From Roseiarcus sp963820775 (GTDB lineage: Bacteria > Pseudomonadota > Alphaproteobacteria > Rhizobiales > Beijerinckiaceae): DNA of 64,000 nucleotides. The DNA is taken from the NCBI GenBank assembly GCA_963820775.1, contig CAWGBF010000015.1:62001-126000 (forward strand), in the 5' to 3' direction. This document shows positions 37,738-47,607 of the stretch, in pieces; positions within the stretch are counted from its first letter, which is position 1; every line of letters begins with the position of its first letter. Position numbers and translations under genes: made by a program. The notes beneath the pieces are model-generated. The model did not search any database, was not told where the DNA came from, and saw only the letters and a list, made by a program, of their open reading frames with translations.

Positions 37738-38232
37738 TTAGCGCTTTCCGCAGCGCACGTACACGGATGTGCCATAGCGACTGGCGTTGTCTGGATCGAC
37801 CCAAACCGTCGTGAACGAGTTCGCATCCACGTTGGTGACGATGCGGTCGTCGGCCGTGCCGGCGGGCCCGGGCGGCCCCAAATAGGTCTCGCCGCTCGGC
37901 CCGCCTTTCAGGACCAATTCCGACAATTCCTTTTGGTCGGCCATGTTCATCATCAGGCCGCCATTCGGGCCCTTGTTGATGACGTAAGGCCTGTTGCACT
38001 GCGCCGCGGCCTCTTTGATTGTGCGGGCCCGATCCTCGTCCTTGTGATAGGCGGCGAAGCCCCACCTGCCGACCAACTGGTCGGTGCTGACGGCGGGAGC
38101 GACGATCGCGGGCGTGGGTGGCGGTGTTTCCCCGCAGCCGACAACCAAGGCGGAGATCAGACAGACCAGCGCCAGAGCGCCGCCGCGACGTGCGATCACT
38201 TGAGACGCCCCCTCTTCATTTCGGCCATTCAA
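37738..38232 (-). CDS. Predicted lipoprotein of unknown function
   Basis: 164 residues. A hydrophobic segment ALALVCLISALVVGCG ends in a lipobox (VVGC), so the mature N-terminus is probably the lipid-modified Cys33. The rest has no recognised domain but includes WGFAAYHKDEDRARTIKEAA and a C-terminal VYVRCGKR. It shares strand and spacing with the L,D-transpeptidase gene and may belong to the same envelope unit. Confidence 0.65.
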   Translation of the reverse strand: MNGRNEEGASQVIARRGGALALVCLISALVVGCGETPPPTPAIVAPAVSTDQLVGRWGFAAYHKDEDRARTIKEAAAQCNRPYVINKGPNGGLMMNMADQKELSELVLKGGPSGETYLGPPGPAGTADDRIVTNVDANSFTTVWVDPDNASRYGTSVYVRCGKR

Positions 38233-38365
38233 ACGATTTCCAGCCGAGGCCTGTCAGACCATGTGACATTTCATTGTCGAGCCCTCGCTAGCAAACCGGG
38301 CGCGCCGGGTCAATTCGAGCGCGCGGGGGCGTCGGCGATAAAGGTGAATGGCCGAGCGAAGCGGC

Positions 38366-41300
38366 TCAGACCAGATCAGCAAGCCTCCCGCGGGCGGCTG
38401 ATCGGACCAGCCGCTTCTCGGCCTCCCACTGGTCAGCGGTTTCAAGCTCGGTCAGGAACTGGGCCTTGCCGCCGATGAGGGCCGCGACCGGCAGGCCGTC
38501 GCGGTAGACGATCCGATTCGCGGTCAGCGCCGAAAGCCTTTGTCCGGGCGTCAGGATGCCGATCAGATTGAGCGGATCGGCGCCCGACAGTGACACCCAT
38601 TCGCCCGACGCCGGCCGGCGGCGAATCTCGCGCAATGATCCGACCGCGTCGGGAAGCGCGAATTGCTCGCCCGAGAAACCGGCGACGAACCGGCCGCCGC
38701 GAATCTCCCCCCGGGCCTCGAGCCGGCGGTACACGCGCAGCAGATCCCGCCAGGGGGGCAGCCACCCCGGCTCCTGCGTCAGAAGACGCCAGAATACGAC
38801 GCCGTAACGGGCGAGCAGCGTGCGCGCCGCATATTCGACCGCGGCGTCGCGAGACGCCTCGCCACTATCCCTCGGCGCCGAGCGATTGATCATCGCCCAG
38901 CGGCCGCCGCTCTCGATGTCGAAGCTCAGCACGCGCCCGCGCCGTTTCATGCCGGCGGGCGGCTTGCGCTGGCCCGAGGGCACGATGAGAGCACGCAGGC
39001 CGCCGAAGCTGTCGGACGCCGCGAGCCCGAGCGCAGCGAGTTCGCCGAGCGCTTCCTCAAGCTCGTGGCGCAACAGGCGCGTGGCTTCCGCCAGCTCGTC
39101 GAAGAACAAAGCGCCGCGCGCGCTCAAGGCGTCGAGCGCGGTCTGAGCGCGTCCGCTCATTGGAGTCGCGCCGCTCAACGGCGCGAGCGCCATCCACAGC
39201 GCGGCGCGGCGGCGCTCGATGAGAGCAATCGGGGTCGCGCCGACCGGCGCCATGTGGCGGGCGCGCCCATTGCCGTTCGCGGCCGCGGGCGGCGTCAAAC
39301 GGGCCCAGGAGGTCCGCCCGGCCAGGCATTGGGCGTCGAGCCAGGAAGCCTGATAGCCCTTGAGGCGCGCCGGCAGGATCTCGGTCTCCCACGCCTTTGC
39401 CGGCGCCTCGAAGCCTTCGAGCGCGCCCAAGATCACTGGAAGCGCGTCAGGCCCTTCGAGCCGGGTCTCCTCCGCAACATGAGCCCATGCGAACAGGAAG
39501 CGCAGAAAATCCCGCGCGGCGACCGGCTCGATCTCCGATCGCAGTCGCCGGACCGTGTAATGATGGATGCGCGCCAGCAGGCGCCGGTCGCACCATTGCT
39601 CGTCGTTGAGCCCGGGAAGGAAGCGTCCCTTGAGGATTGCGCCTTCGCTTTCGAGCGCCGCAAGCGCCGCTGCGATCGCGCTGGGCTCAAGCCCGAGCGG
39701 CGCGGCGAGCGCCGTTGGCGTCACCGGCCCAAGGCCGTCGAGCCTGCCGCGCAGGATCTCGACCAAGGCTTTATCCGCCGACCACGTCTCCCTGGCCTTT
39801 TCGGCGGGCGGCGCAATCTTGGGCTCGAGCCGCGCCTCAGGCCAGAGGGCATGGAATTGAGTGAGGCGCTCGGCTGGAACCCACAACGTCGTCTCGGGCG
39901 CCTTGAGGCGCGCAACGCGCTTGTCGCGCGCCAGGGCGTCGAGCCATTCGCTCCAACCGGACGCAGCGTGGGCCTCTGTTTCGGTGAGACATCCCAGCCA
40001 GAGCAGCGCGTCGTGAAGCTCCTCGGCGTTGACGGGATCGGGCCAAGCCTCGGACTGAACCTTGGCGATGGCCTCGGGGTCCAGCCGGCCAAGGTCGGAT
40101 GGGCTCTGCGGGTCGCGCCACCGTCGGGCCATGACCGCCTGCGTCCGTCGCTCTTCCAGCGGCGCGTCGTCGAGGAAGGCGTACGGCCTGGCCGACAGCG
40201 CCTCCAGAGCGAGCGGCGAAGGCTCGGTCAGATCGCAGCCAACGACCTGGATCTCGCCTGCTTCGATCCGCCGCAGCAGCCGCTCTAGTCCCTCGATGTC
40301 CATCGCCTCATGCAGGCAGTCGGAGATCGCCTGATTGGTCAGAGGGTGGTCTGGGACCTCCCGCTCGCCGACCAAATTCTCGGCGCAGGCGATCTGATCG
40401 GGGAACACCGCCGCGACCAGGTCTTCAGCCTGCATGCGCAGGATTTGCGGGGGAACCTTCTTGCCGGCGCGAAAACGCGGCAGCGCGAGCGACACGCCAG
40501 CCACCCAGCGCCACCGGGTCGTGAACATCGGCGCATCCAGCATGGCCTGGATGAGCACGCCGCGCACAAAGTTGGAGTGAAGGTAACGCGCGACGTCGCC
40601 GAGTTCGAAGCTGTGCGCGGTCGTCAGCGACAGCACGATATTGTCTTCGGTCGCCGCCGCCTGCAGCTCGAAATTGAACTTGCGGCAGAAGCGCTTGCGC
40701 AGCGCTAATCCCCAAGCCCGATTAAGACGGCTGCCGAAGGGTGCGTGAATGACGAGCTGCATGCCGCCCGCTTCGTCGAAGAACCGCTCGAAGACGATCG
40801 TGTCCTGCGTCGGCATTGAGCCGAGGGCCGAGGCGCTCGCGGCGAGATAGTCGACCAGCTGATCGGCCGCGGCCGCGGCGACGCCCACTTGTTCTGCCAG
40901 CCAGCGCCGCGCGGTCGTTCCGGATGAATCGGAGCTGAGCCGCGCCGCGATCTCGGCGCGCAGACGGGAGACCGCGGCTGAGAGTTCGTCCGTTCGCCCC
41001 GGCGCTTCACCAAGCCAGAACGGAATGTTCGGCGGCTGGCCTTTGGCGTCTTCCACCCGGACCGTTCCGCGCTCGACCCGCTGAATGCGATAAGACGTGT
41101 TGCCGAGCTGAAAAATGTCGCCCGCCATGCTCTCGACGGCGAAATCCTCGTTCACCGTGCCAATGATCTGGTTCTCCGGCTCCAGCAGCACCTGGTAGTC
41201 GGCGGTGTCGGGGATCGTGCCGCCGGAGGTCAGCGCGGTCGTCCGCGCCCCGCGCCGGCCGCGCAAAATGTGATTGACAGCGTCGCGATGGATGAGCGAG

Positions 41301-42784
41301 CCGCGACGGCCCCTGCGGGTGGTGAAGCCTTCGGCCAGCATGCGCGCGATCGCATCGAAGTCGCCTTGCGCCAAGGAACGGAAAGGCCAGGCGCGCCGCA
41401 GGCGATCATAAAGCTCCGCCTCCGGCCAATCCTGCGCCGCGACTTCCGCGACGATCTGCTGCGCCAGCACGTCGAGGGGCCGCTCAGGGATGACGAGGCG
41501 ATCAAGCTCCCCGAGGCGCACGCTGTCGAGGAGAGCCGCGCATTCGACCAGATCGTCGCGCGAAAGCGGAAACAGGCGCCCCTTGGGTGTGCCGCCGATC
41601 GCGTGACCCGAACGGCCGACGCGTTGCAAGAAGGTTGCGATCGAGCGCGGCGAACCGAGCTGACAGACCAGATTGACGTCGCCGATATCGATCCCGAGTT
41701 CGAGCGAAGCGGTGGCCACCAGGGCTTTCAGTTCGCCGCGCTTGAGCCGCTGTTCGGCGGAAAGCCTGAGCTCCTTGGCCATGCTGCCGTGATGGGCGGT
41801 GACAGCCTTTTCGCCGAGACGGTCGGTGAGCTCGCGCGCGACGCGTTCGGCCATGCGCCGGGTATTGACGAACACGAGCGTCGTGCGGTGCTCAGCGATG
41901 AGCTCGGTCAGCCGGGCATAGACTTCCGTCCACACTTCCTTCGACATCACCGCCTCGAGCGGTGATCCTGGAACTTCCAGGCTCAAATCGCGCTGGCGCT
42001 GGTGCCCCGCGTCGATGATCGCGACCTCCGCGGCGGGCCTGCCGTCGGCCGCCACGCCGGCGAGAAAATGGGCGACGGATTCAATCGGATTCTGCGTAGC
42101 CGAGAGGCCGATCCGTTGCAGGCGGTCGCCGCACAAAGCCGCGAGCCTCTCCAGCGACAGAGCGAGATGGGCGCCGCGTTTGTTCGGCGCGACAGCGTGG
42201 ATTTCGTCCACGATCACCGACCGGGCGCTCGCCAGCATCGCGCGCCCGGATTCAGAGCCGAGCAAAACGTAGAGCGATTCCGGCGTCGTCACCAGGATGT
42301 GGGGCGGGCGTCGGCGCATCCGCTCGCGCTCGGCCGCCGGCGTGTCGCCCGTTCTGACCCAGGTGCGGATTTCGACATCCGGAAGTCCGGTTCGCCGCAG
42401 TTGTTCCCGGACGCCGGCCAGCGGCGCTTCGAGGTTGCGATGGATGTCGTTCGATAGCGCCTTGAGCGGCGAGACGTAGATCACCTGCGTCGCATCGGCG
42501 AGCGGCGCTTCGAGACCCTGTCGCACCAGGTCGTCGATCGCCATGAGAAAGGCTGCGAGCGTCTTGCCCGATCCCGTAGGCGCGGCGATCAGGGTGTGGC
42601 GGCCGACCTTGATCGCCGGCCATGCTTCGGCTTGCGCGGGGGTTGGCGCAGCGAAACTGTCGGCGAACCAGTTCGCAACCGCCGGGTGGAATAGGGCATC
42701 AACGACGGACGACCGTCGAGACGGAGCCGAGCTTTCGCCGGCGCCAGTCCGCGCCTCTAAGGTTGAAGCGAAGTCGGAGTGCAA
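38366..42784 (-). CDS. lhr: Lhr-type large ATP-dependent helicase
   Basis: 1472 residues in one open frame, near the length of E. coli Lhr. Superfamily 2 motifs: Walker A AAPTGSGKTLAAF (Lys74), motif II VDEIHAV (193-196), and motif VI FLQRVGRSGHAIG. An extended C-terminal region beyond residue 850, with winged-helix-like parts, marks the long Lhr class. Lhr proteins move 3' to 5' on DNA and unwind RNA:DNA hybrids; they are linked to DNA repair. The gene stands alone. That this very long frame is uninterrupted argues against a uniformly high indel error rate in the window. Confidence 0.95.
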   Translation of the reverse strand: MHSDFASTLEARTGAGESSAPSRRSSVVDALFHPAVANWFADSFAAPTPAQAEAWPAIKVGRHTLIAAPTGSGKTLAAFLMAIDDLVRQGLEAPLADATQVIYVSPLKALSNDIHRNLEAPLAGVREQLRRTGLPDVEIRTWVRTGDTPAAERERMRRRPPHILVTTPESLYVLLGSESGRAMLASARSVIVDEIHAVAPNKRGAHLALSLERLAALCGDRLQRIGLSATQNPIESVAHFLAGVAADGRPAAEVAIIDAGHQRQRDLSLEVPGSPLEAVMSKEVWTEVYARLTELIAEHRTTLVFVNTRRMAERVARELTDRLGEKAVTAHHGSMAKELRLSAEQRLKRGELKALVATASLELGIDIGDVNLVCQLGSPRSIATFLQRVGRSGHAIGGTPKGRLFPLSRDDLVECAALLDSVRLGELDRLVIPERPLDVLAQQIVAEVAAQDWPEAELYDRLRRAWPFRSLAQGDFDAIARMLAEGFTTRRGRRGSLIHRDAVNHILRGRRGARTTALTSGGTIPDTADYQVLLEPENQIIGTVNEDFAVESMAGDIFQLGNTSYRIQRVERGTVRVEDAKGQPPNIPFWLGEAPGRTDELSAAVSRLRAEIAARLSSDSSGTTARRWLAEQVGVAAAAADQLVDYLAASASALGSMPTQDTIVFERFFDEAGGMQLVIHAPFGSRLNRAWGLALRKRFCRKFNFELQAAATEDNIVLSLTTAHSFELGDVARYLHSNFVRGVLIQAMLDAPMFTTRWRWVAGVSLALPRFRAGKKVPPQILRMQAEDLVAAVFPDQIACAENLVGEREVPDHPLTNQAISDCLHEAMDIEGLERLLRRIEAGEIQVVGCDLTEPSPLALEALSARPYAFLDDAPLEERRTQAVMARRWRDPQSPSDLGRLDPEAIAKVQSEAWPDPVNAEELHDALLWLGCLTETEAHAASGWSEWLDALARDKRVARLKAPETTLWVPAERLTQFHALWPEARLEPKIAPPAEKARETWSADKALVEILRGRLDGLGPVTPTALAAPLGLEPSAIAAALAALESEGAILKGRFLPGLNDEQWCDRRLLARIHHYTVRRLRSEIEPVAARDFLRFLFAWAHVAEETRLEGPDALPVILGALEGFEAPAKAWETEILPARLKGYQASWLDAQCLAGRTSWARLTPPAAANGNGRARHMAPVGATPIALIERRRAALWMALAPLSGATPMSGRAQTALDALSARGALFFDELAEATRLLRHELEEALGELAALGLAASDSFGGLRALIVPSGQRKPPAGMKRRGRVLSFDIESGGRWAMINRSAPRDSGEASRDAAVEYAARTLLARYGVVFWRLLTQEPGWLPPWRDLLRVYRRLEARGEIRGGRFVAGFSGEQFALPDAVGSLREIRRRPASGEWVSLSGADPLNLIGILTPGQRLSALTANRIVYRDGLPVAALIGGKAQFLTELETADQWEAEKRLVRSAARGRLADLV

Positions 42785-43032
42785 GCTGCTTTGGTCCCCG
42801 CGGACGCCCGGGAACGGCGTCTGAGCGTATATATGGCGCCGGATCGCGATTTGGTCACCCTTGCGCCCTGTAGCCGCGATCGCCGATCGCGGCTGGCGCG
42901 GCCGCGACCGCGCCTACAAGTGCTCGCTTGCGGAAAAAGGCGCCTTGCGCCAAGTCTCCCGCCTGTTCCGGCGGGCGGTTCAAATGGTCCGCGTCCGCCA
43001 GCAATTCGCTCCGCCAAACTGGGAAAGCACCG

Positions 43033-43857
43033 ATGACCAATCAGACCCAGCCGACTCTGAGCCTCAACGACGGCGCGGCGATGCCGCAGTTCGGGCTCGG
43101 GGTCTTCCAGACGCCGCCCGATGAGACCGAGCGGGTGGTCAACATGGCGGTCGACGAAGGCTATCGCCTGGTCGACACGGCGTCGATGTATCGAAACGAA
43201 GAGGGCGTCGGCAGGGCCTTGCTCGGCCGGACTGACGTCTTCATCACGACGAAACTCGGCAATTCCGATCACGGCTTCGACGAAGCGATGCGCGCATTTG
43301 AGGAGAGCATCAAGAAGCTCCGCCGCGACACGCTCGATTTGTATTTGATCCATTGGCCGCGCCCGCGCGTCAACCGCTATGTCGAGAGCTGGAAGGTGTT
43401 CGTCCGTCTCCAGCAGGATGGACGGGTCGGCGCGATCGGCGTCTCGAATTTCAATCGCGATCACCTGGAGCGGATCATCGGCGAAACGGGCGTCACGCCA
43501 GCAGTCAATCAGATCGAGCTTCATCCGCGCTTTCAGCAAAAGGCCTTGCGCGCGTTTCATGATCAGCGTGGGATCAGAACAGAATCGTGGAGCCCGCTCG
43601 GCCGCGGCGGCTTGCTGGGCGAGCCCGCGATCGTCGAGACCGCCGCCAAGCATCGAAAAACACCAGCGCAAGTCGTCATTCGCTGGCATCTCGACAGCGG
43701 CTTGATCGCCATTCCGAAGACCGTTCGGCTCGAGCGGCTGAAGGAGAACATCGGCGCGCTCGATTTTAAGCTCGATGGCGACGATATCCGGCGCATCGAA
43801 GCGCTCGATTCGCCCGGAGGCCGGATAGGACCCGATCCGGCCACGGCGACTTTCTAG
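43033..43857 (+). CDS. Aldo/keto reductase
   Basis: 274 residues from ATG 43033 (GGGAAAG about 6 bases upstream). The AKR catalytic tetrad is visible: Asp48 and Tyr53 in DTASMYRNE, Lys74 in TTKLGN, His107 in LIHWP. The C-terminal NADPH-binding part reads IAIPKTVRLERLKENIGALDF (cited in part). Similar to AKR5-type 2,5-diketo-gluconate reductases. The substrate is unknown. A long open frame on the opposite strand is a shadow. Confidence 0.93.
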   Translation: MTNQTQPTLSLNDGAAMPQFGLGVFQTPPDETERVVNMAVDEGYRLVDTASMYRNEEGVGRALLGRTDVFITTKLGNSDHGFDEAMRAFEESIKKLRRDTLDLYLIHWPRPRVNRYVESWKVFVRLQQDGRVGAIGVSNFNRDHLERIIGETGVTPAVNQIELHPRFQQKALRAFHDQRGIRTESWSPLGRGGLLGEPAIVETAAKHRKTPAQVVIRWHLDSGLIAIPKTVRLERLKENIGALDFKLDGDDIRRIEALDSPGGRIGPDPATATF

Positions 43858-43954
43858 TAGGGGGCGGGCAAAAGCTCGGCGAGATTTTTCGACAAATCCT
43901 TTCCGATTGGCAGAATCTTGGCTATACTGCCGGTTTCGCCGAAAGGAAAGCCCC

Positions 43955-44515
43955 ATGCCCGCGCCCGCCCGCGTCTCAAAGCCCACCCGATCCGTGACCG
44001 AGGAGCATAAGCGCGCGCAGCGGATCTTCGCGCGCCTCATGGGCGGGGAGTCGATGCGCGCCATCGCAGCCTCGGAAAACCTCAGCCTCCGTCGTGTCCA
44101 GCAGATCGTCCGGGAGCAGCTTGATCGCCGCGACTCCAATCCCGCCGACGACTTTGCGCTCCTGCAGATCGCGCGGCTGGAGCGGGCGCTCGACCTGATC
44201 GGCGGCCAGATCGACGCTGGCAAGCCGTCGGCGGCGCATGCCTTCGTTCGCATTCTCGACCATCTGAACCGCCTCGCGCCCGACCGCCTGCGCCTGAAGG
44301 CCACATTTCAAAGAGTGGGCGACGAGGTGGACAAAATGGAAAATAAACTCGCCCGCCTCGATGCGGCGCGCGAGGCTTTGGCGCTCAAGCAACCGGAAAC
44401 CGGCCCGGCAAGGCTTCGCGCGAACGCGGCGAAACGAAATCGGCCTCAAGCCTTTGATAACAAAGGAAACCGCGAAATGGCTGATTCAGCGCTCCCAATC
44501 ATTTCAGAGACTTAA
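43955..44515 (+). CDS. HTH-containing hypothetical protein
   Basis: 186 residues from ATG 43955 (GGAAAG just upstream). A helix-turn-helix-like stretch GGESMRAIAASENLSLRRVQ follows a basic N-terminus; the rest is charged and partly coiled-coil (VGDEVDKMENKLARLDAARE). No family is recognised; phage terminase small subunits have a similar HTH, but this is only an analogy. It ends before the second sugar operon region. Confidence 0.6.
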   Translation: MPAPARVSKPTRSVTEEHKRAQRIFARLMGGESMRAIAASENLSLRRVQQIVREQLDRRDSNPADDFALLQIARLERALDLIGGQIDAGKPSAAHAFVRILDHLNRLAPDRLRLKATFQRVGDEVDKMENKLARLDAAREALALKQPETGPARLRANAAKRNRPQAFDNKGNREMADSALPIISET

Positions 44516-44935
44516 GGGTTCGCAAGCGAAACGTTTCGTTTCGCCTGGCGAAATGAGGCCGCAGCCGGAAAAAACTCCTCGGGCCCAGCAAAGTTGCGCA
44601 ATGGAGCCGTTAAGCCCATGAAATCATTGGCGCACGCAACTTCCTGCGCGGGCTTTCGCGCTCCTAGCCGGCGAACAGCCCTTTCGCGATCGCCCTCGCC
44701 TTGCGAAGCGAGCGACAAATCGGGTGGCGCCGCGCCGAAGGTAGGAGGGCGCTTCTGAGATCGACGAAGCAAATCTGCTCAAAAGGTCGCCTCCCGTCGA
44801 TTGCGTCGGTTCGTCGGCAAGTCAGGTGCGCGGCAATGAGTTTGGGTCTAGAACCAAGGCGGCCGCACCCTCCAGTGGTGCGGGCAACGAGCAAATCGTT
44901 CATCGCCGAGCGCTACAACGGGAGGAAATTAGACC
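44516..44935 (+). other. Control region upstream of the second sugar ABC operon
   Basis: No gene. It contains a perfect 12-bp palindrome CGAAACGTTTCG at 44527-44538 that shares the GAAACGTTTC core with the LacI operators, and an adjacent imperfect inverted repeat TTTCGCC/GGCGAAA (44539-44553). The operon starts about 400 bases downstream at 44936. The distance is large, so a promoter near 44560-44700 must be assumed; I could not fix it. Confidence 0.5.
44527..44538. promoter_or_regulatory. LacI-type operator near the second sugar ABC operon
   Basis: Perfect 12-bp palindrome CGAAACGTTTCG, with the same GAAACGTTTC decamer as the sites at 2723-2734 and 4744-4757. It may be bound by the same or a related LacI regulator. 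It overlaps the end region of the HTH gene. Confidence 0.5.
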
Positions 44936-45865
44936 ATGAAACGCATGCTTATTGCGCTGGCCGCCGCCGCCGTGCTGTCGAGCCCCGCCTTCGCCGCCAA
45001 AATCGGCGTATCCATGGACAAATTCGACGACAACTTCCTGACCGTTCTGCGCAACGGAATGGCGGACTACGCCAAGACGCTTCCTGGCGTCACGCTTCAG
45101 ATCGAGGACGCCAAGGACGACGTCTCCAAACAATTAAGCCAGGTCCAGAACTTCATCGCCAATGGCGTGAACGCGATCATCGTCAATCCGGTCGACACGT
45201 CGGCCACCGCCGCGATAACCAAGGCCGCGGCTGACGCGGGAGTGCCGCTCGTCTACGTCAACCGCGAGCCGGCCGATGTCGATAAGCTCGGGCCCAAAGC
45301 CGCATTCGTGGCGTCAAATGAGGTCGAGTCCGGCACCCTCGAGACAAAGGCAGTCTGCAAGCTTCTTGGGGGCAAGGGCAATATTCTGGTCATCGAGGGC
45401 CAGCTGTCCAATCAGGCCGCGGTTCAGCGGACCAAGGATATCCATGAGGTCATCTCAACTCCGGACTGCAGCGGCATGAAGGTCATCGCCGAGCAGACCG
45501 GGGAATGGGATCGCACCAAGGGCCAGAACCTGATGACCAACTGGCTGTCGAAGGGCATGAAGTTCGACGCGGTCGTCTCGAACAACGACGAAATGGCGAT
45601 CGGCGCTCTTCAGGCGATGAAGTCGGCTGGCGTGGACACCAAGAAGGCGATCGTAAGCGGCGTTGATGCGACGCAGGACGGGCTTGCCTCCATGAAGGCT
45701 GGCGACCTCAAAGTCACCGTGTTCCAGGACGCCGCGGGTCAGGGCAAGGGCGCGGTCGACGCAGCGCTCGCCCTCGCGGCAGGCAAGCCGGTCGAGAAGA
45801 AGGTCTATATCCCCTTCCAGTTGGTGACCCCGGCCAATATGGATCAGTTCATGAAGAAAAACTGA
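44936..45865 (+). CDS. Ribose/inositol-type ABC transporter substrate-binding protein
   Basis: 309 residues. Signal peptide MKRMLIALAAAAVLSSPAFA, then AKIGVSMDKFDDNFLTVLRN. Other peripla_BP_4 landmarks are NGVNAIIVNPVDTSA and VVSNNDEMAIGALQAMKSAG. The start resembles myo-inositol binding proteins (IbpA-like) more than ribose proteins, but the ligand is not settled. First gene of the operon followed by ATPase and permease. GGGAGG lies 9 bases upstream of the ATG. Confidence 0.93.
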   Translation: MKRMLIALAAAAVLSSPAFAAKIGVSMDKFDDNFLTVLRNGMADYAKTLPGVTLQIEDAKDDVSKQLSQVQNFIANGVNAIIVNPVDTSATAAITKAAADAGVPLVYVNREPADVDKLGPKAAFVASNEVESGTLETKAVCKLLGGKGNILVIEGQLSNQAAVQRTKDIHEVISTPDCSGMKVIAEQTGEWDRTKGQNLMTNWLSKGMKFDAVVSNNDEMAIGALQAMKSAGVDTKKAIVSGVDATQDGLASMKAGDLKVTVFQDAAGQGKGAVDAALALAAGKPVEKKVYIPFQLVTPANMDQFMKKN

Positions 45866-45885
45866 GGCTGCTGGATGCCTCTCCA

Positions 45886-45909
45886 CGCTCGCCGGGTCTC
45901 GGGCGAGCG
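45886..45909. other. Hairpin between binding-protein and ATPase genes
   Basis: Arms CGCTCGCC (45886-45893) and GGCGAGCG (45902-45909) with an 8-base loop; no T-run follows. Such hairpins after the binding-protein gene commonly protect its mRNA and keep the binding protein in excess over ATPase and permease. Confidence 0.6.
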
Positions 45910-46028
45910 GAGGGCGCCCGGAGACGCGAGGCCTCCCAGCGCCTCCGGGCCGTCGCGGATCCAAAGTAGTTGGACCGGCGTAGCCGCCGGCAAAAGTCGG
46001 CGCAGAAATCTGAACGGGACGGAACGTT

Positions 46029-47573
46029 ATGGCGACCATTAGTCCTGCGACGGCCGAAATCGTCCGGCAGAGCGGCGCCATTCCGGGCGCCGAATACCTG
46101 CTTGAAGTCTCGAACGTGCGTAAGGCCTTCCCGGGCGTGCTGGCGCTCGACGACGTGTCGTTCCGGCTGAAGCGCGGTCACGTCCATGCGCTCATGGGCG
46201 AGAACGGCGCGGGCAAGTCGACGCTGATGAAGATTATCGCCGGGATCTACACTCCCGATTCCGGCTCCTTCAAACTGAAGGGGCAGGAGATCAAGCTGAC
46301 GTCGCCCATCGACGCGCTCCAATACGGCATCGCCATGATCCATCAGGAGCTCAACTTGATGGACTACATGACGGTCTCTGAGAACATCTGGATCCGTCGC
46401 GAGCCGCTCAACAGCCTCGGCTTCGTGCGTCATGAGGAGATGCGACGGCGCACAAGGGAGTTATTCCAGCGGCTCGACATTCCACTCGATCCTGAAACGG
46501 AAGTGCGCGATCTTTCGGTCGCCAACCGGCAGATGGTTGAGATCGCTAAGGCGGTTTCTTACGATTCCGACATCCTGATCATGGATGAACCCACCTCGGC
46601 GCTGACGGATCGCGAGGTCGAGCACCTGTTCCGGATCATCCGCGCGCTCAAGGCGCAAGGCACGGGCATCATCTACATCACCCACAAGATGAACGAGCTG
46701 TTCGAGATCGCCGACGAGGTGTCAGTGTTCCGTGACGGGCGATTCGTTGGCGAGCATAAGGCCTCGGATGTTTCGCGCGATGAAATCATCAAGCACATGG
46801 TTGGCCGCGAGATTACTCAGATGTTCCCGAAAGAGGTTGCGCCGATCGGCGGGGTTGCTCTCTCGGCGCGAGATCTCTGCCTCGAAGGCAAGTTCCGCGG
46901 CGTGTCGTTCGATTTGCGCAAGGGTGAAATCCTTGGGGTCGCGGGCCTCGTGGGTTCGGGACGCAGCAATGTCGCAGAGACGCTATTCGGCGTGACGCCT
47001 GCGACCTCCGGCGCTATCCAGATCGACGGCAAAGAGATCGCGATCACGAACCCCCGCGTCGCAATGGACGCGGGGATGGCCTTCCTGACCGAAGACCGGA
47101 AGGCGAGTGGTTGTTTCCTGCTCCTCGACATCATGGCTAACATGCAGATCGCGCTGCTGCGTCAAGGCCATGCGACGGCTGGTTTCGTCAACGAGCGCAA
47201 GATCGAGGCGCTCTGCCAGCAGCAGAAGAATCGGCTGCGCGTGCGCACGCCGGATCTCGAAGAGCCGATCATCAATCTCTCGGGCGGCAATCAGCAGAAA
47301 GTCCTGATCGCCCGCTGGTTGCTGACCCAGCCGAAAATCCTCATTCTCGACGAGCCAACGCGCGGAATCGACGTTGGCGCCAAGGCCGAGATCCACAAGC
47401 TCATCACTGAACTGGCCGTCCAGGGCGTGGCGGTGTTCATGATTTCGTCAGAGTTGCCCGAGGTTCTAGGGATGAGCGACCGGATCCTCGTGATGCACGA
47501 GGGTCGTATGACCGGCATCGTCGACCGCAAGGACGCAACGCAGGTCCGGATCATGGAGCTCGCGTCGCAGTAG
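46029..47573 (+). CDS. Ribose/inositol-type ABC transporter ATP-binding protein
   Basis: 514 residues, double ABC ATPase of the RbsA/MglA family. First half: Walker A GENGAGKST (58-66), Walker B ILIMDEPTSAL. Second half: LVGSGRSNVAETLFGV in place of a normal P-loop, signature LSGGNQQKV near 418 and LILDEPTRGIDV. Both halves are complete. It energises the transporter with the permease at 47608. Confidence 0.95.
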   Translation: MATISPATAEIVRQSGAIPGAEYLLEVSNVRKAFPGVLALDDVSFRLKRGHVHALMGENGAGKSTLMKIIAGIYTPDSGSFKLKGQEIKLTSPIDALQYGIAMIHQELNLMDYMTVSENIWIRREPLNSLGFVRHEEMRRRTRELFQRLDIPLDPETEVRDLSVANRQMVEIAKAVSYDSDILIMDEPTSALTDREVEHLFRIIRALKAQGTGIIYITHKMNELFEIADEVSVFRDGRFVGEHKASDVSRDEIIKHMVGREITQMFPKEVAPIGGVALSARDLCLEGKFRGVSFDLRKGEILGVAGLVGSGRSNVAETLFGVTPATSGAIQIDGKEIAITNPRVAMDAGMAFLTEDRKASGCFLLLDIMANMQIALLRQGHATAGFVNERKIEALCQQQKNRLRVRTPDLEEPIINLSGGNQQKVLIARWLLTQPKILILDEPTRGIDVGAKAEIHKLITELAVQGVAVFMISSELPEVLGMSDRILVMHEGRMTGIVDRKDATQVRIMELASQ

Positions 47574-47607
47574 CGCCGGACTAGGGAGACGAGGGGAGAA
47601 CGCGTCC

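Noticed and set aside
38663..40288. 541-codon open frame on the plus strand inside lhr
   Set aside because: Shadow of the Lhr coding strand; Arg/Gly/Pro-rich composition and no homology or SD.
42757..44304. 515-codon open frame opposite the aldo/keto reductase and HTH genes
   Set aside because: It overlaps two genes with clear starts and, for the reductase, a catalytic tetrad; no family resemblance.
44539..44553. TTTCGCC/GGCGAAA repeat as a terminator for the HTH gene
   Set aside because: No T-run on either side and only a one-base loop; it more likely belongs to the operator region.
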